From NCBI GenBank assembly GCA_002239025.1, contig MPNM01000002.1:62001-126000 (forward strand): a stretch of 64,000 nucleotides of DNA. The letters run 5' to 3'. This DNA is from Chloroflexi bacterium bin125. GTDB taxonomy: Bacteria; Chloroflexota; Dehalococcoidia; Bin125. Below the pieces are notes generated by a model that did no database searches, had not been told where the DNA came from, and worked only from the letters and a program-made list of their open reading frames with translations. Both the position numbers and the translations under genes were made by a program. This document shows positions 16,423-24,160 of the stretch, piece after piece. The first letter of the stretch is position 1, and each line of letters opens with the position of its first letter.

Positions 16423-17441
16423 CATCAGCGCAATCATCTCCCCGGAGAAGAATCTCTGTAAATCTGCCCTGGAACCCCGACTTCGTCGATACATTCCTCG
16501 CGCGGGCCCGGCTGGCCGATGAGATTGGCGTCGACACGATCTCGGTGCTTGAGGGCTACGGGCACGATGCCTTCACGGGTATGGCGCTGCTCGCGCATGA
16601 GACCAACAATGTGCGAATCGCATCCTCAATTGTCAACGTCTTCTCTCGCACTCCGGCGACGCTAGCGCAGAGCTTTGGCACGGTGGACCAACTGTCGGGT
16701 GGGCGTGTTGTGATCGGCCTCGGCGATAGCGCGCCGGGTGCAATTGAGCGTTTCCACGGCGTCAAGTTTGAGCGTCCCTTTGCTCGAATTCGGGAAGCAG
16801 TCGAGCTTATCCGGCTGTATTGGTCACGCCAGCGATTCGACTACGACGGGCCGACAATCCATGTCGAGCGCGCTTTGGTCAGCGGTATGATTCCTGGCCA
16901 ACCAACTGCGCAGATTCATCTGGCCTCGTTGCACCCGACATCGGTCAAGATGACGGCCGAGCTGGCCGACGGCTGGATGCCGACCTGGATTCCAAATGAT
17001 CGGGTTCAGGAATCGGTCCAGCAAGTGAAACAGTGGTGCACTGAGTTCGGACGACCCGACGACGCGGTCGAGGTACGCTCCGCCGGCTCAGCAACAGTGT
17101 TGCTCGACCCGGAACGGCAAGCTGAGATCGATCGCGGATTCGCCCAGGGCCTCGCGTTCTTCGCGGTTCGCAACGGACCCGGATACTTCCACCAGTTCGA
17201 GCGCCAGGGCTTTGCCGAAGAGGTCGCTGCGATGCGCCAGGCCTGGCAGGATGGCGGTGTGGGAGCGGCGACAGAGGTAGCGATGGAGATCGCTCCGAAG
17301 TTCTCTCGGCGAGGCTCGTTGCAAGACTGTGCGGCGCATCTCGACGAGCAGACAGGCTTCGGCGTCGACTTGCACCAGGTCTCGGTCGATACCGACGATG
17401 ATGTCGCCTGGGCTGACGCCCTATCCCAGCTCGTCAAGTAA
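16419..17441 (+). CDS. LLM-class flavin-dependent oxidoreductase
   Basis: A 340-residue luciferase-like (beta/alpha)8 protein using FMN or F420. Typical segments: VNVFSRTPATLAQSFGTVDQLSGGRVVIGLG in the first half and AELADGWMPTWIP in the second, the latter shared with F420-dependent methylenetetrahydromethanopterin-reductase-like enzymes. The N-terminus lacks any export signal. Coupled to the upstream methyltransferase by an ATGA overlap and followed 52 bases later by a DinB gene. One of four family members in the window counting the two longer-range ones at 29 and 50 kb separately; its substrate is not predictable. Confidence 0.87.
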   Translation: MTSAQSSPRRRISVNLPWNPDFVDTFLARARLADEIGVDTISVLEGYGHDAFTGMALLAHETNNVRIASSIVNVFSRTPATLAQSFGTVDQLSGGRVVIGLGDSAPGAIERFHGVKFERPFARIREAVELIRLYWSRQRFDYDGPTIHVERALVSGMIPGQPTAQIHLASLHPTSVKMTAELADGWMPTWIPNDRVQESVQQVKQWCTEFGRPDDAVEVRSAGSATVLLDPERQAEIDRGFAQGLAFFAVRNGPGYFHQFERQGFAEEVAAMRQAWQDGGVGAATEVAMEIAPKFSRRGSLQDCAAHLDEQTGFGVDLHQVSVDTDDDVAWADALSQLVK

Positions 17442-17493
17442 CGTTCACCAAAGAACACAACACATCCCCGATGGGATTCTGAAGGGAATCGCA

Positions 17494-18024
17494 ATGGCAG
17501 ACAACCCGCTATCTGAGTCGTTGGCCAAATTCACCGATCGCGCGCTGCGCTGGACGGTTCAGTCGATGGAAGACCTCTCACAGGAAGAGGTTCACTTCCG
17601 CACGCACGAGGGTCAGAACTGCATCGGCTTTGAGGCCTGGCACATTGCTCGCACCGCCGACAACTTGATCCATTTCGCCTTCGAGCGCGAGAAGCCGATC
17701 TGGCTTGCCAAGAATCTGCATGAGGAATGGGGATTGCCCAAGGTCGACCAGGGCACCGGCACGAGCTATGACGAGGTCGCTAGCTGGGTATTCCCGGAAG
17801 GCGCAGTGATCGCTAGCTACCTAAACGACGTCGCCGATGTCATCGTCCCGCGCATCGCCGACATGCCGCTGGACTACCTCCACTCGATCACACGCATCGT
17901 GCCGCAAGGTGAGCTGCCGAAGTGGGAGATCATCGGACAGGTGATCATCAACCACTCGAACAACCACCTCGGCCAGATTAACGTCGGCCGTTCGATGCAG
18001 GGCAAGGAGGGCCTCGGCTTCTAG
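17494..18024 (+). CDS. DinB-family putative metal-dependent protein
   Basis: A 176-residue four-helix DinB/YfiT-like protein. Such proteins bind a divalent metal by three histidines; here HIARTADNLIHF (near 51) and HSNNHLGQINVGR (near 157) supply them. The family includes thiol transferases and hydrolases but most members are uncharacterised. AAGGG lies seven bases before ATG, and the longer open frame upstream is a shadow of the oxidoreductase. A second DinB protein with the same N-terminal logic (screening WNARP-like motif) occurs at 52 kb. Confidence 0.82.
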   Translation: MADNPLSESLAKFTDRALRWTVQSMEDLSQEEVHFRTHEGQNCIGFEAWHIARTADNLIHFAFEREKPIWLAKNLHEEWGLPKVDQGTGTSYDEVASWVFPEGAVIASYLNDVADVIVPRIADMPLDYLHSITRIVPQGELPKWEIIGQVIINHSNNHLGQINVGRSMQGKEGLGF

Positions 18025-18046
18025 CCAGGGCTGATAGGTACGTCCA

Positions 18047-19378
18047 GTGTCCACTTCCAGCGATCCAGAGCTCGTCGCTCCGTTGTCCCTGACTGAACAG
18101 GTCAGCGCGACAAGATCCGGTGAGCTTCCGCTGCAGGACCTGATCGCGCAGACGCTCGAACGACTTGAGTTGGTCAATCCGTCGGTTCGCGCCATCTTGC
18201 CAGACCCGCGACTGCGTGAGCGGCTGTCATCGGAAGCTGCCGACATCATCGATCGCTGGCCGACGCCGTCGCTGCGTCCGCCGTTGTTCGGCGCGATGGT
18301 GGCGGTCAAGGACATCTTCAACGTCTCTCGCATGCCGACACGGGCTGGCTCGGCCGTCCCGCCGGAATCGTTCAGTGGTCGCGAGGCCGATGTGGTTGCG
18401 CGTCTGCGAGAGGCGGGAGCTCTGGTTCTGGGCAAGGCGGTCACAACCGAGTTTGCCTACTTCGCGCCTGGTGCAACGGCCAATCCGCACAATCGCGCGC
18501 ACACTCCTGGTGGCTCGAGCAGCGGCTCGGCTGCCGCGGTCGCGGCGGGCATCGCGCCGCTGGCGCTGGGCTCGCAAACCGTGGGATCGGTGATCAGGCC
18601 CGCATCGTTCTGCGGCGTGGTCGGATTCAAGCCCTCATACGACCGCATTCCAACCGGCGGCACGTTGTACTACTCGCCATCGGTTGACACGATCGGCTAC
18701 TTCGTCAACTCAGTCGCCGACGCTGCGTTAGTGGCCTCGACCGTGCTGCTCGGTTGGCGCGAGGGCGAGGACGCTGAAGCGTCGGCGCCGAACATCGGCG
18801 TTCCGGCGGGCGCGTTTCTCGAACAGTCGGGACCCGAGATGCACGCCGCGCTGGAGCAAGCGTCTGCGCGCCTCGGCGCAGCGGGACTGGCCGTCGAAGA
18901 GGTCATGACGCTGCACGACATTGCCGACATCAACAAGCGGCACTCAGATCTCAACGCCTCCGAGTTCGCCGAAACACACGCCGAACGATACGCAACATAT
19001 GGATCGATGTTCAGGCCGCAAAGCGCTGAGCTCTATGAGACAGGGCTGGCCATCCCCAGGGCCGACGCCGAGGCGGGGCGGGCAAGCCGCATCGCACTCC
19101 GCCAGCGACTGCACGAACGCATGGACCGTGCCGGAATCGATGTCTGGTTGGCGCCGTCGGCGGTGGGGCCGGCGCCCGAGGGACTCGCTTCAACCGGCAA
19201 TCCGGCAATGAACCTGCCCTGGACACATGCAGGCATGCCGGTCATTTCGCTGCCGTTCGGCGATGTGGACGGCTTGCCGCTGGGATTGTCGCTGGTCGGC
19301 CGCTTCGGCCACGACGAAACGCTCCTGGGCCAGGCGGCAATGGTGGAGTCAGCGTTGGACGGCAGAGGCCTGAGTTGA
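18047..19378 (+). CDS. Amidase (amidase-signature family)
   Basis: A 443-residue Ser-cisSer-Lys hydrolase. Lys88 (VAVKDIF), the cis-Ser in TPGGSSSGSAA (154-162) and the nucleophile Ser181 in QTVGSVIRPA are present. The QTxGSVIRPASFCG form is typical of the allophanate-hydrolase/aryl-amidase branch rather than GatA, which has TDTGGSIR. GTG start 22 bases after the DinB stop. The last 57 bases have a 77%-identical relic 0.76 kb downstream, beyond the toxin-antitoxin module. Confidence 0.9.
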   Translation: MSTSSDPELVAPLSLTEQVSATRSGELPLQDLIAQTLERLELVNPSVRAILPDPRLRERLSSEAADIIDRWPTPSLRPPLFGAMVAVKDIFNVSRMPTRAGSAVPPESFSGREADVVARLREAGALVLGKAVTTEFAYFAPGATANPHNRAHTPGGSSSGSAAAVAAGIAPLALGSQTVGSVIRPASFCGVVGFKPSYDRIPTGGTLYYSPSVDTIGYFVNSVADAALVASTVLLGWREGEDAEASAPNIGVPAGAFLEQSGPEMHAALEQASARLGAAGLAVEEVMTLHDIADINKRHSDLNASEFAETHAERYATYGSMFRPQSAELYETGLAIPRADAEAGRASRIALRQRLHERMDRAGIDVWLAPSAVGPAPEGLASTGNPAMNLPWTHAGMPVISLPFGDVDGLPLGLSLVGRFGHDETLLGQAAMVESALDGRGLS

Positions 19379-19412
19379 TAGGAAGTCAGGATAGCACGAT
19401 ATCCGTGCTATC
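19375..19412 (+). promoter_or_regulatory. higBA promoter with palindromic operator
   Basis: GATAGCAC (19390-19397) and GTGCTATC (19405-19412) form a perfect 8-bp inverted repeat with a 7-base spacer, ending 8 bases before the toxin start codon. A possible -35 (TTGATA, 19375-19380) and weak -10 (GATATC, 19398-19403, 17-base spacing) would place the operator over the -10, as expected for autorepression by a HigA-type antitoxin. The palindrome is certain; the promoter boxes are tentative. Confidence 0.6.
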
Positions 19413-19420
19413 ATGTTTCC

Positions 19421-19717
19421 ATGATCGTGTCGTTCGCGGGAGACGGTACTGAAGACCTCTTCAACGGACATGAAACGCGCCGGGCGCGACGGACATGTCC
19501 CTCCGCGATCTGGAGCGTGGCACGCAGAAAACTGGATCTGCTCGATTCGGCCGCCGCCTTGGGTGATCTTGCCGTGCCGCCGGGAAACAGGCTCGAGCGC
19601 CTGACGGGTGATCGCAGCGGACAGTTCAGTATTCGAATCAACGATCAATACCGCGTCTGCTTCGTTTGGACCGGTGCTGGTCCTGACCAAGTTGAGATCA
19701 CTGACTATCACCGTTAG
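19421..19717 (+). CDS. higB: HigB-like RelE-superfamily toxin
   Basis: A 98-residue ribosome-dependent mRNA interferase of the HigB/PF05015 type. The hallmark C-terminal core QFSIRINDQYRVCFVW followed by VEITDYH is present, as is PPGNRLERLTGDRSG before it. Toxin-first gene order with the antitoxin directly downstream is the normal HigBA layout. The 10-base gap between genes and the upstream palindrome indicate a self-regulated operon. Confidence 0.92.
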   Translation: MIVSFAGDGTEDLFNGHETRRARRTCPSAIWSVARRKLDLLDSAAALGDLAVPPGNRLERLTGDRSGQFSIRINDQYRVCFVWTGAGPDQVEITDYHR

Positions 19718-19727
19718 GGAATCAGAA

Positions 19728-20042
19728 ATGGTACGTGTTCCGAGCAACCGAGAGCCCACCCACCCGGGCGCGATGCTTCTGATTGAGTTCCTGCAGCCCA
19801 TGGGTCTGACCCAACGCGACCTGGCCACCGCCATCCACGTGCCGTTTCAGCGCGTCAACGAAGTGGTTAGGGGCAGACGCGGCGTGACGCCGAGTACGGC
19901 ATTGCGACTCGCAAGATTCCTGGGCACTACTCCGGACTTTTGGATGAATCTGCAACTGCGTTGGGATCTGTATCACGCACAGCTAGTCGAAGCTGCGGAA
20001 ATCGAGAGCATCCAGCCATTGGAATCTGTGAAAGCCAGATAG
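19728..20042 (+). CDS. higA: HigA-like antitoxin (XRE family)
   Basis: A 104-residue DNA-binding antitoxin. The start THPGAMLLIEFLQPMGLTQRDLA and the helix-turn-helix IHVPFQRVNEVVRGRRGVTPSTALRLARFLGTTPDFW are classic HigA/VapI features. ATG at 19728 with AGGGA seven bases upstream; a longer frame that starts inside higB is a shadow. It should neutralise HigB and bind the palindrome in front of higB. Confidence 0.93.
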   Translation: MVRVPSNREPTHPGAMLLIEFLQPMGLTQRDLATAIHVPFQRVNEVVRGRRGVTPSTALRLARFLGTTPDFWMNLQLRWDLYHAQLVEAAEIESIQPLESVKAR

Positions 20043-20049
20043 ATTCTTA

Positions 20050-20409
20050 CTGGTCGGTTGGTTTGGACGTGACGAGACGCTTCTGATTCAGGCGGCAATG
20101 GTAGAGGCGGCGTCCGCTGCCGGGCGAATCAGGTCCAACCAGCCTGAAGATTTGCTGGCGATGTTGTTGAGCGGGCTGGCTGTAGATCGCAACCAGCAGG
20201 GACATGGACTGGCGGCGGCGCTGCTGAAGCACTTCTTGCTCAAGGCGTTGGATGTGGCGGAACTCACGGGCCTGCGAGTCGTGTTGGTCCATGCCAAGAA
20301 CAATCAGGTTGCGGACTTCTACCGACGATTTGGATTCCAGTCCGCAACAGTGGATGACCTGACCCTGATGATGTTGATTCAGGACATCCGAGAGACCATC
20401 GAGGCTTGA
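20050..20409 (+). pseudogene. Amidase-tail relic joined in frame to a truncated TacT-like GNAT acetyltransferase
   Basis: Positions 20050-20106 encode a near-copy of the C-terminus of the upstream amidase (16 of 19 residues identical, from LVG to MVE). In the same frame follows the C-terminal two-thirds of a TacT-type toxin acetyltransferase: AAGRIRSNQPEDLLAMLL, GLAVDRNQQGHGLAAALL (acetyl-CoA loop) and LVHAKNNQVADFYRRFGF. The first 70 or so residues of a normal TacT and its DUF1778 antitoxin gene are missing, and there is no proper start before the ATG at 20098. An alternative reading is a short expressed protein of 103 residues from that ATG, but without the N-terminal strands it should not fold as a GNAT. 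Confidence 0.7.
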
Positions 20410-20430
20410 TCGCCGAACAACTGGCTTTCC

Positions 20431-20505
20431 TGGTCCCCCCGGGAGGAATCGAACCTCCGCGCACGGTTTAGGAAACCGCCGCTCTATCCCCTGAGCTACG
20501 GGGGG
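20431..20505 (-). tRNA. tRNA-Arg (CCT)
   Basis: Acceptor CCCCCCG/CGGGGGG, anticodon loop TTCCTAA with CCT (reads AGG), T-arm GGAGG TTCGATT CCTCC, discriminator A and encoded CCA (20431-20433). It is a lone tRNA gene next to the toxin-antitoxin remnants. Confidence 0.95.
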
Positions 20506-20535
20506 TACCGCTGAGTGTATTGGTGTGCGCCTTCG

Positions 20536-20563
20536 TTGATCGTCGTCTGGGGTTTCGTATTCT
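20536..20563 (+). promoter_or_regulatory. Candidate sigma-70-type promoter
   Basis: TTGATC (20536-20541) and TATTCT (20558-20563) are separated by 16 bases and lie 38 bases before the FmdB-like gene. Each box matches four of six consensus positions. Confidence 0.35.
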
Positions 20564-20600
20564 GCATGCAGAAGCTGAACAATGATCCGGAGCGTGTTCG

Positions 20601-20855
20601 ATGCCGATGTACGAGTACTACTGTCGACCCTGCAACGAGAAATTCGTCAAGCTGCGACCGATGAGCGCCGCTGCCGAGCCGTTTGAGCACGCTTGCGGCA
20701 CAGTGGCGCAGAAAGTACTGACTGCGGCCATGGTCTCGGTCGCCGGCGAGTTCGCCGACATGGAGGCGGCAGAAGCGATGCCGACAGGCGGCGGCTGCGC
20801 TTGCGGTCGTGGTTCCTGCGGCTGCGGCAGTGGCGGTATGGGCGCGTTGAACTAA
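20601..20855 (+). CDS. FmdB-family zinc-ribbon protein
   Basis: An 84-residue protein beginning MPMYEYYCRPCNEKF, the standard FmdB/PF09723 opening with Cys8 and Cys11. The second zinc knuckle is reduced to one clear Cys (HACG, Cys32), where family members usually have CPxC. Residues from about 62 form a Gly/Cys-rich tail (GGGCACGRGSCGCG) with five cysteines, unusual in position though seen in some members. Function unknown; often called a putative regulatory protein. GGAG eight bases before ATG. Probably cotranscribed with the next gene. Confidence 0.85.
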   Translation: MPMYEYYCRPCNEKFVKLRPMSAAAEPFEHACGTVAQKVLTAAMVSVAGEFADMEAAEAMPTGGGCACGRGSCGCGSGGMGALN

Positions 20856-20916
20856 CCTCCTCGAAAACTTCTGAGCGTGATTCGCTGCGTTCAGCAACCA
20901 GCGTTTGGAACGCAAC

Positions 20917-22416
20917 ATGAACCTCAGCCCCAGGGTCCTGGTCGTGGGTGCGCTGCTCACAACCGCTGTCATCGCGGCAGTGTTGTTCAGCGTTGGCGCT
21001 CAACGCCATTTCGCTGCCTCCAGCAATCACTCCGACGGTGAAATCGACGTTCGAGTGCAGGCCAGACAAACGGAAGGTGGTCGGGTCGAGGTTCGGGCGC
21101 AGACCAGCATCGGCGAGCGCGAGTGGATGACACACACGCCAGATTTGCGGTTCCTCACGGCCGATGCTGAATTCGGCAGATGGTATTCGAGCAGCCCGTT
21201 GACAGTGAGTGTGCCCGCTCCGGCGCCTGAAGTCTCTGATGAAGCTGCGTACACACAGTTTTTCGTTGAAGAGGCGATTGACTACTACCAGCGCCACGGC
21301 CGCGATGTGATGCTCGCGTTCTACAACTCGCCGGAGAGCGTCGATGGTCAGTGGTACATGTTCATCTTCGACGCGGATGACATCCTCGTCGCTCACGAAA
21401 ACCCCGAGCTGGTAGGTCTGACCGACGCCGAGGTCAACGGTCCTGATGGATATCCGGCCGGTCGGATGGTCGTCGCGGCAGCAAGCGAAGCTGGCTCGTG
21501 GGTTGATTATCAGTTCAACAATCCTACGACCGGCGAAGCCGAGATCAAGCACTCGTGGATCGTGCGTCACGACGGGCTGATCTTCGGCTCGGGTTGGTAC
21601 GAGGATGCGCCGTCGAAGGAGCATGCTCCGGGCGCGTACACACAGTCGTATGTGGAACGTGCGCTTGAGATGTATCGCGTGTTGGGACGCGAGGCGACGT
21701 TTGAGTATTACAACTCCACGGAGAGCATTGATGGCGAGTGGTACCTGTTCATCCACCAGGACGACGGCACGCGCCTGGTCAACGGCGCTCAGGCCGACCG
21801 ACCCGGCTGGCTGGGCAGCAACCTGCACGGCTCGGGCGTGGATGTGACCGGATACGACTACGTTGAAGACACGCTGGCGATCGATCCTGATGGCTGGATT
21901 TCATACGTCTTCCCCAATCCCGATGCGGAGCTTCGCTACCAGCGCAAACACAGCTGGCTCCTGCGCCGCGACGGAATGCTGTTTGGCTCAGGTTGGTACG
22001 ACCGCAACTACGATCTCGCCGAGGAAGACCCGGCTGGCTATTCGCGAGCCCTCGTGCAAACGGCGATTGATCTGTATGACTCCGAGGGTCGGCAAGCCAT
22101 GCTTGACCGCTACAACTCGGCGGATAGCGCCGATGGCGAGTGGTACGTGTTCGTCATTGATGGGGAGGGCGAGTTCATTGCTCATCCCACGCGACCAGAC
22201 CTGGTTGGGGAGCTGTTGCAGGATCGGGGAACTGATGTCACCGGCTTTGACTTTGGCTCGGCGTTCCTGGCCATCACCGAGAACGGATGGGTCAGCTATG
22301 TGTTCGGCAACCCAGATTCGGGCCGAGACGAACAGAAGCACACCTGGCTAGTCAGGCATGACGGTCTACTCTTTGGCTCGGGATGGTACGAGCCGGGCGC
22401 GTATGAGGCACCCTGA
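20917..22416 (+). CDS. Membrane-anchored triple Cache-like repeat protein
   Basis: A 499-residue protein with one N-terminal membrane helix (about 5-28), a beta-rich linker (42-100, including FGRWYSSSP), then three tandem repeats of about 118 residues at 112-229, 241-361 and 375-492. Each repeat runs: YxxxxVxxAIxxY..GR, YNSxxSxDGEWYxFxxD, a variable loop, a GWxSYVFxNP strand, then KHxWxxRHDGLxFGSGWY. This matches single-Cache (sCache_2-like) ligand-binding folds, normally found once in chemoreceptors or histidine kinases. Here no cytoplasmic signalling domain follows, so it may be a periplasmic or cell-surface binder rather than a classical sensor. ATG 20917 is preferred over an upstream TTG. 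Ligand unknown. Confidence 0.8.
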   Translation: MNLSPRVLVVGALLTTAVIAAVLFSVGAQRHFAASSNHSDGEIDVRVQARQTEGGRVEVRAQTSIGEREWMTHTPDLRFLTADAEFGRWYSSSPLTVSVPAPAPEVSDEAAYTQFFVEEAIDYYQRHGRDVMLAFYNSPESVDGQWYMFIFDADDILVAHENPELVGLTDAEVNGPDGYPAGRMVVAAASEAGSWVDYQFNNPTTGEAEIKHSWIVRHDGLIFGSGWYEDAPSKEHAPGAYTQSYVERALEMYRVLGREATFEYYNSTESIDGEWYLFIHQDDGTRLVNGAQADRPGWLGSNLHGSGVDVTGYDYVEDTLAIDPDGWISYVFPNPDAELRYQRKHSWLLRRDGMLFGSGWYDRNYDLAEEDPAGYSRALVQTAIDLYDSEGRQAMLDRYNSADSADGEWYVFVIDGEGEFIAHPTRPDLVGELLQDRGTDVTGFDFGSAFLAITENGWVSYVFGNPDSGRDEQKHTWLVRHDGLLFGSGWYEPGAYEAP

Positions 22417-22419
22417 TAC

Positions 22420-23136
22420 CTAGCTGACGTCGAGTTGTTCACGCCGACGTTCTCGCCATAGGTAGGCGGCTGAGATGCCGCCTGCCGCGAGGACGAAGAT
22501 CAGTGTGACTCCGCCGATGAGCAGCGTGGTGTCGAAGAAGAAGCGTTGGGGGAAGAGCTGGATCAGCCCGTCTCGCGAGCTGAGCTGCCAGAGATCGTTG
22601 GTGAAGAACAACAGATGGAAGTTGCGGAACGCGGCGTCAAAGCCGGTGATGCCGATGACGCCGAGAACGACGACCAGTAGTGCCACGATGCCACAGGCAG
22701 TCAGGACCGATCTCGCCACTGACGATGCGGCTCGCTTGCCCGATCGCACCAGAGTGATTGCTACGAACGCGATGATGAATCCGAGCGCGGCCCAACCGGC
22801 ATCGAACGTGCGCGCCATCAGCCGCTTGACGTCGATCATGTGGAGGATCTCTCGCTCGCTGTAGAAGGACGCTCCGGCCACGCTGACATCGAGCCGGTCT
22901 TCGTCGTTGAGCAGGTAGTCGCGAGTCTCCTGCGCCACCCTGAGCACCTCGTCCTGGGGCAAGCCGGTGCGACCCGTGGCGTCGTAGCGCTCGAATCCAC
23001 GTTCCCACCATGAGGCTGAGGATGTGGCGTAGCGGACGGTGAAGGCGATGGGAAGCGTGAACAGCGCGAGCGCGAGCGCGACCTCGGCAGCGGTGCGTAA
23101 CAACCTGAGCACTACGAGTTGGGCGATAGGATTCAT
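22420..23136 (-). CDS. DUF1461 (TIGR01906) integral membrane protein
   Basis: A 238-residue membrane protein with four predicted helices: one near the N-terminus (about 14-34), two central (about 114-132 and 145-167) and one near the C-terminus (about 203-226). The extracytoplasmic segment after helix 1 and the NFHLLFFTNDLWQL / LIQLFPQRFFFD stretch are the diagnostic parts of the family, found in Firmicutes, Actinobacteria and Chloroflexota. The related Lit proteins act in lipoprotein N-terminal remodelling, so a lipid-modifying role is possible but unproven. Convergent with the Cache-like gene with a 3-bp gap. Confidence 0.8.
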   Translation of the reverse strand: MNPIAQLVVLRLLRTAAEVALALALFTLPIAFTVRYATSSASWWERGFERYDATGRTGLPQDEVLRVAQETRDYLLNDEDRLDVSVAGASFYSEREILHMIDVKRLMARTFDAGWAALGFIIAFVAITLVRSGKRAASSVARSVLTACGIVALLVVVLGVIGITGFDAAFRNFHLLFFTNDLWQLSSRDGLIQLFPQRFFFDTTLLIGGVTLIFVLAAGGISAAYLWRERRREQLDVS

Positions 23137-23169
23137 ACGTCGGAATGAGCGTAACGGGCCTCGGAGTCG

Positions 23170-24096
23170 ATGATGCCAATCAACCTGTCCCAGATCATTG
23201 AGATCGCCGGTCTCGATGAAGCTAAGACCCTGGTCATTGTTCGCACCTCCGCCGGAGAATCACCTGTCACGACCGGTCATCTGGTGGTTCTGGTAGACGA
23301 CCCAACACAGGTTGCGAGCGCCTTGCGGCACTATCCGTCGACTCATGAGCTGAGATTGATCGACTCGGATTTGTCAGTCCGCTTGAGCACCATTGCGGAC
23401 ATCGTGAGACAGGATCTCTCGGACGTCGAGGCGCTGGTTGTTGATCCGATTCCGCTGTTTGATGTTCGGGATGCTCCAGATGGCGTGCGCGGTGTCATGG
23501 ATCGTCTGCGCGACCCGGTGGATGGATGCCCTTGGGACAACGCACAGACGCATGACAGTCTGCGTCCGCATTTGCTGGAAGAGACCTATGAGGTGCTCGA
23601 GGCCATCGCCTCGGGCGATCCCGGGGAGTTGTGTGAGGAGCTTGGTGATCTGATGATGCAGGTTGTGCTGCACGCAAAGCTGGCTGAGCAGGCTGGCGAC
23701 TTCACGCTCGATGATGTCTCGGAGGGCATCCGCGCAAAGCTTGTCAGGCGTCATCCACACGTGTTTGGCGACGGCACCGCCAATACTCCCAAGTTGGTCG
23801 AAGGCGCCTGGGAACGACTGAAGGCACGAGAGCGGCCGAATCGGGAGTCGGTGTTGGATGGTGTGCCTCGGACATTGCCAGCGTTGGCACGTGCGCAGTC
23901 GATTCTTGGGCGGGCAGAGCGCAACGGCTTTACGCGAGAACCGGTCGGCGCCGTTGAGCTCGGAGAGCGTCTGCTGAATCTCGTGCAGGAAGCGCGGGAA
24001 TCAGATGTGTCGGCGGAAGATGCTCTGCGTGATGCGTTGGGGGCATTCGAGCGCGGTGTCAGGGCGGCTGAGAGGTCGAGTGACGAGTCGACTTAG
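23170..24096 (+). CDS. mazG: MazG nucleoside triphosphate pyrophosphohydrolase
   Basis: A 308-residue protein whose C-terminal two-thirds is a full MazG domain: GCPWDNAQTHDSLRPHLLEETYEVLEAI (about 119-146) and the metal-binding EELGDLMMQVVLHA helix, followed by RRHPHVFGD and a second helical block. It hydrolyses (d)NTPs to monophosphates and PPi, removing non-canonical nucleotides. The first 105 residues are not a MazG domain; they may be the C-terminal half of the tetrapyrrole-methylase domain seen fused to MazG in YabN-type proteins. Start ATG doublet at 23170/23173 with CGGAG just before. Divergent from DUF1461. Confidence 0.9.
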   Translation: MMPINLSQIIEIAGLDEAKTLVIVRTSAGESPVTTGHLVVLVDDPTQVASALRHYPSTHELRLIDSDLSVRLSTIADIVRQDLSDVEALVVDPIPLFDVRDAPDGVRGVMDRLRDPVDGCPWDNAQTHDSLRPHLLEETYEVLEAIASGDPGELCEELGDLMMQVVLHAKLAEQAGDFTLDDVSEGIRAKLVRRHPHVFGDGTANTPKLVEGAWERLKARERPNRESVLDGVPRTLPALARAQSILGRAERNGFTREPVGAVELGERLLNLVQEARESDVSAEDALRDALGAFERGVRAAERSSDEST

Positions 24097-24160
24097 AGCC
24101 CATGCACATCATTTCGTAAGGGACAAAGGCGAGCGCGGGAGTGACGGGACGGAGATTGCG

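Noticed and set aside
20647-21828. 393-codon minus-strand frame opposite the Cache-like gene
   Set aside because: Shadow of the repeated coding sequence; the plus strand shows clear repeated domains and a signal anchor.
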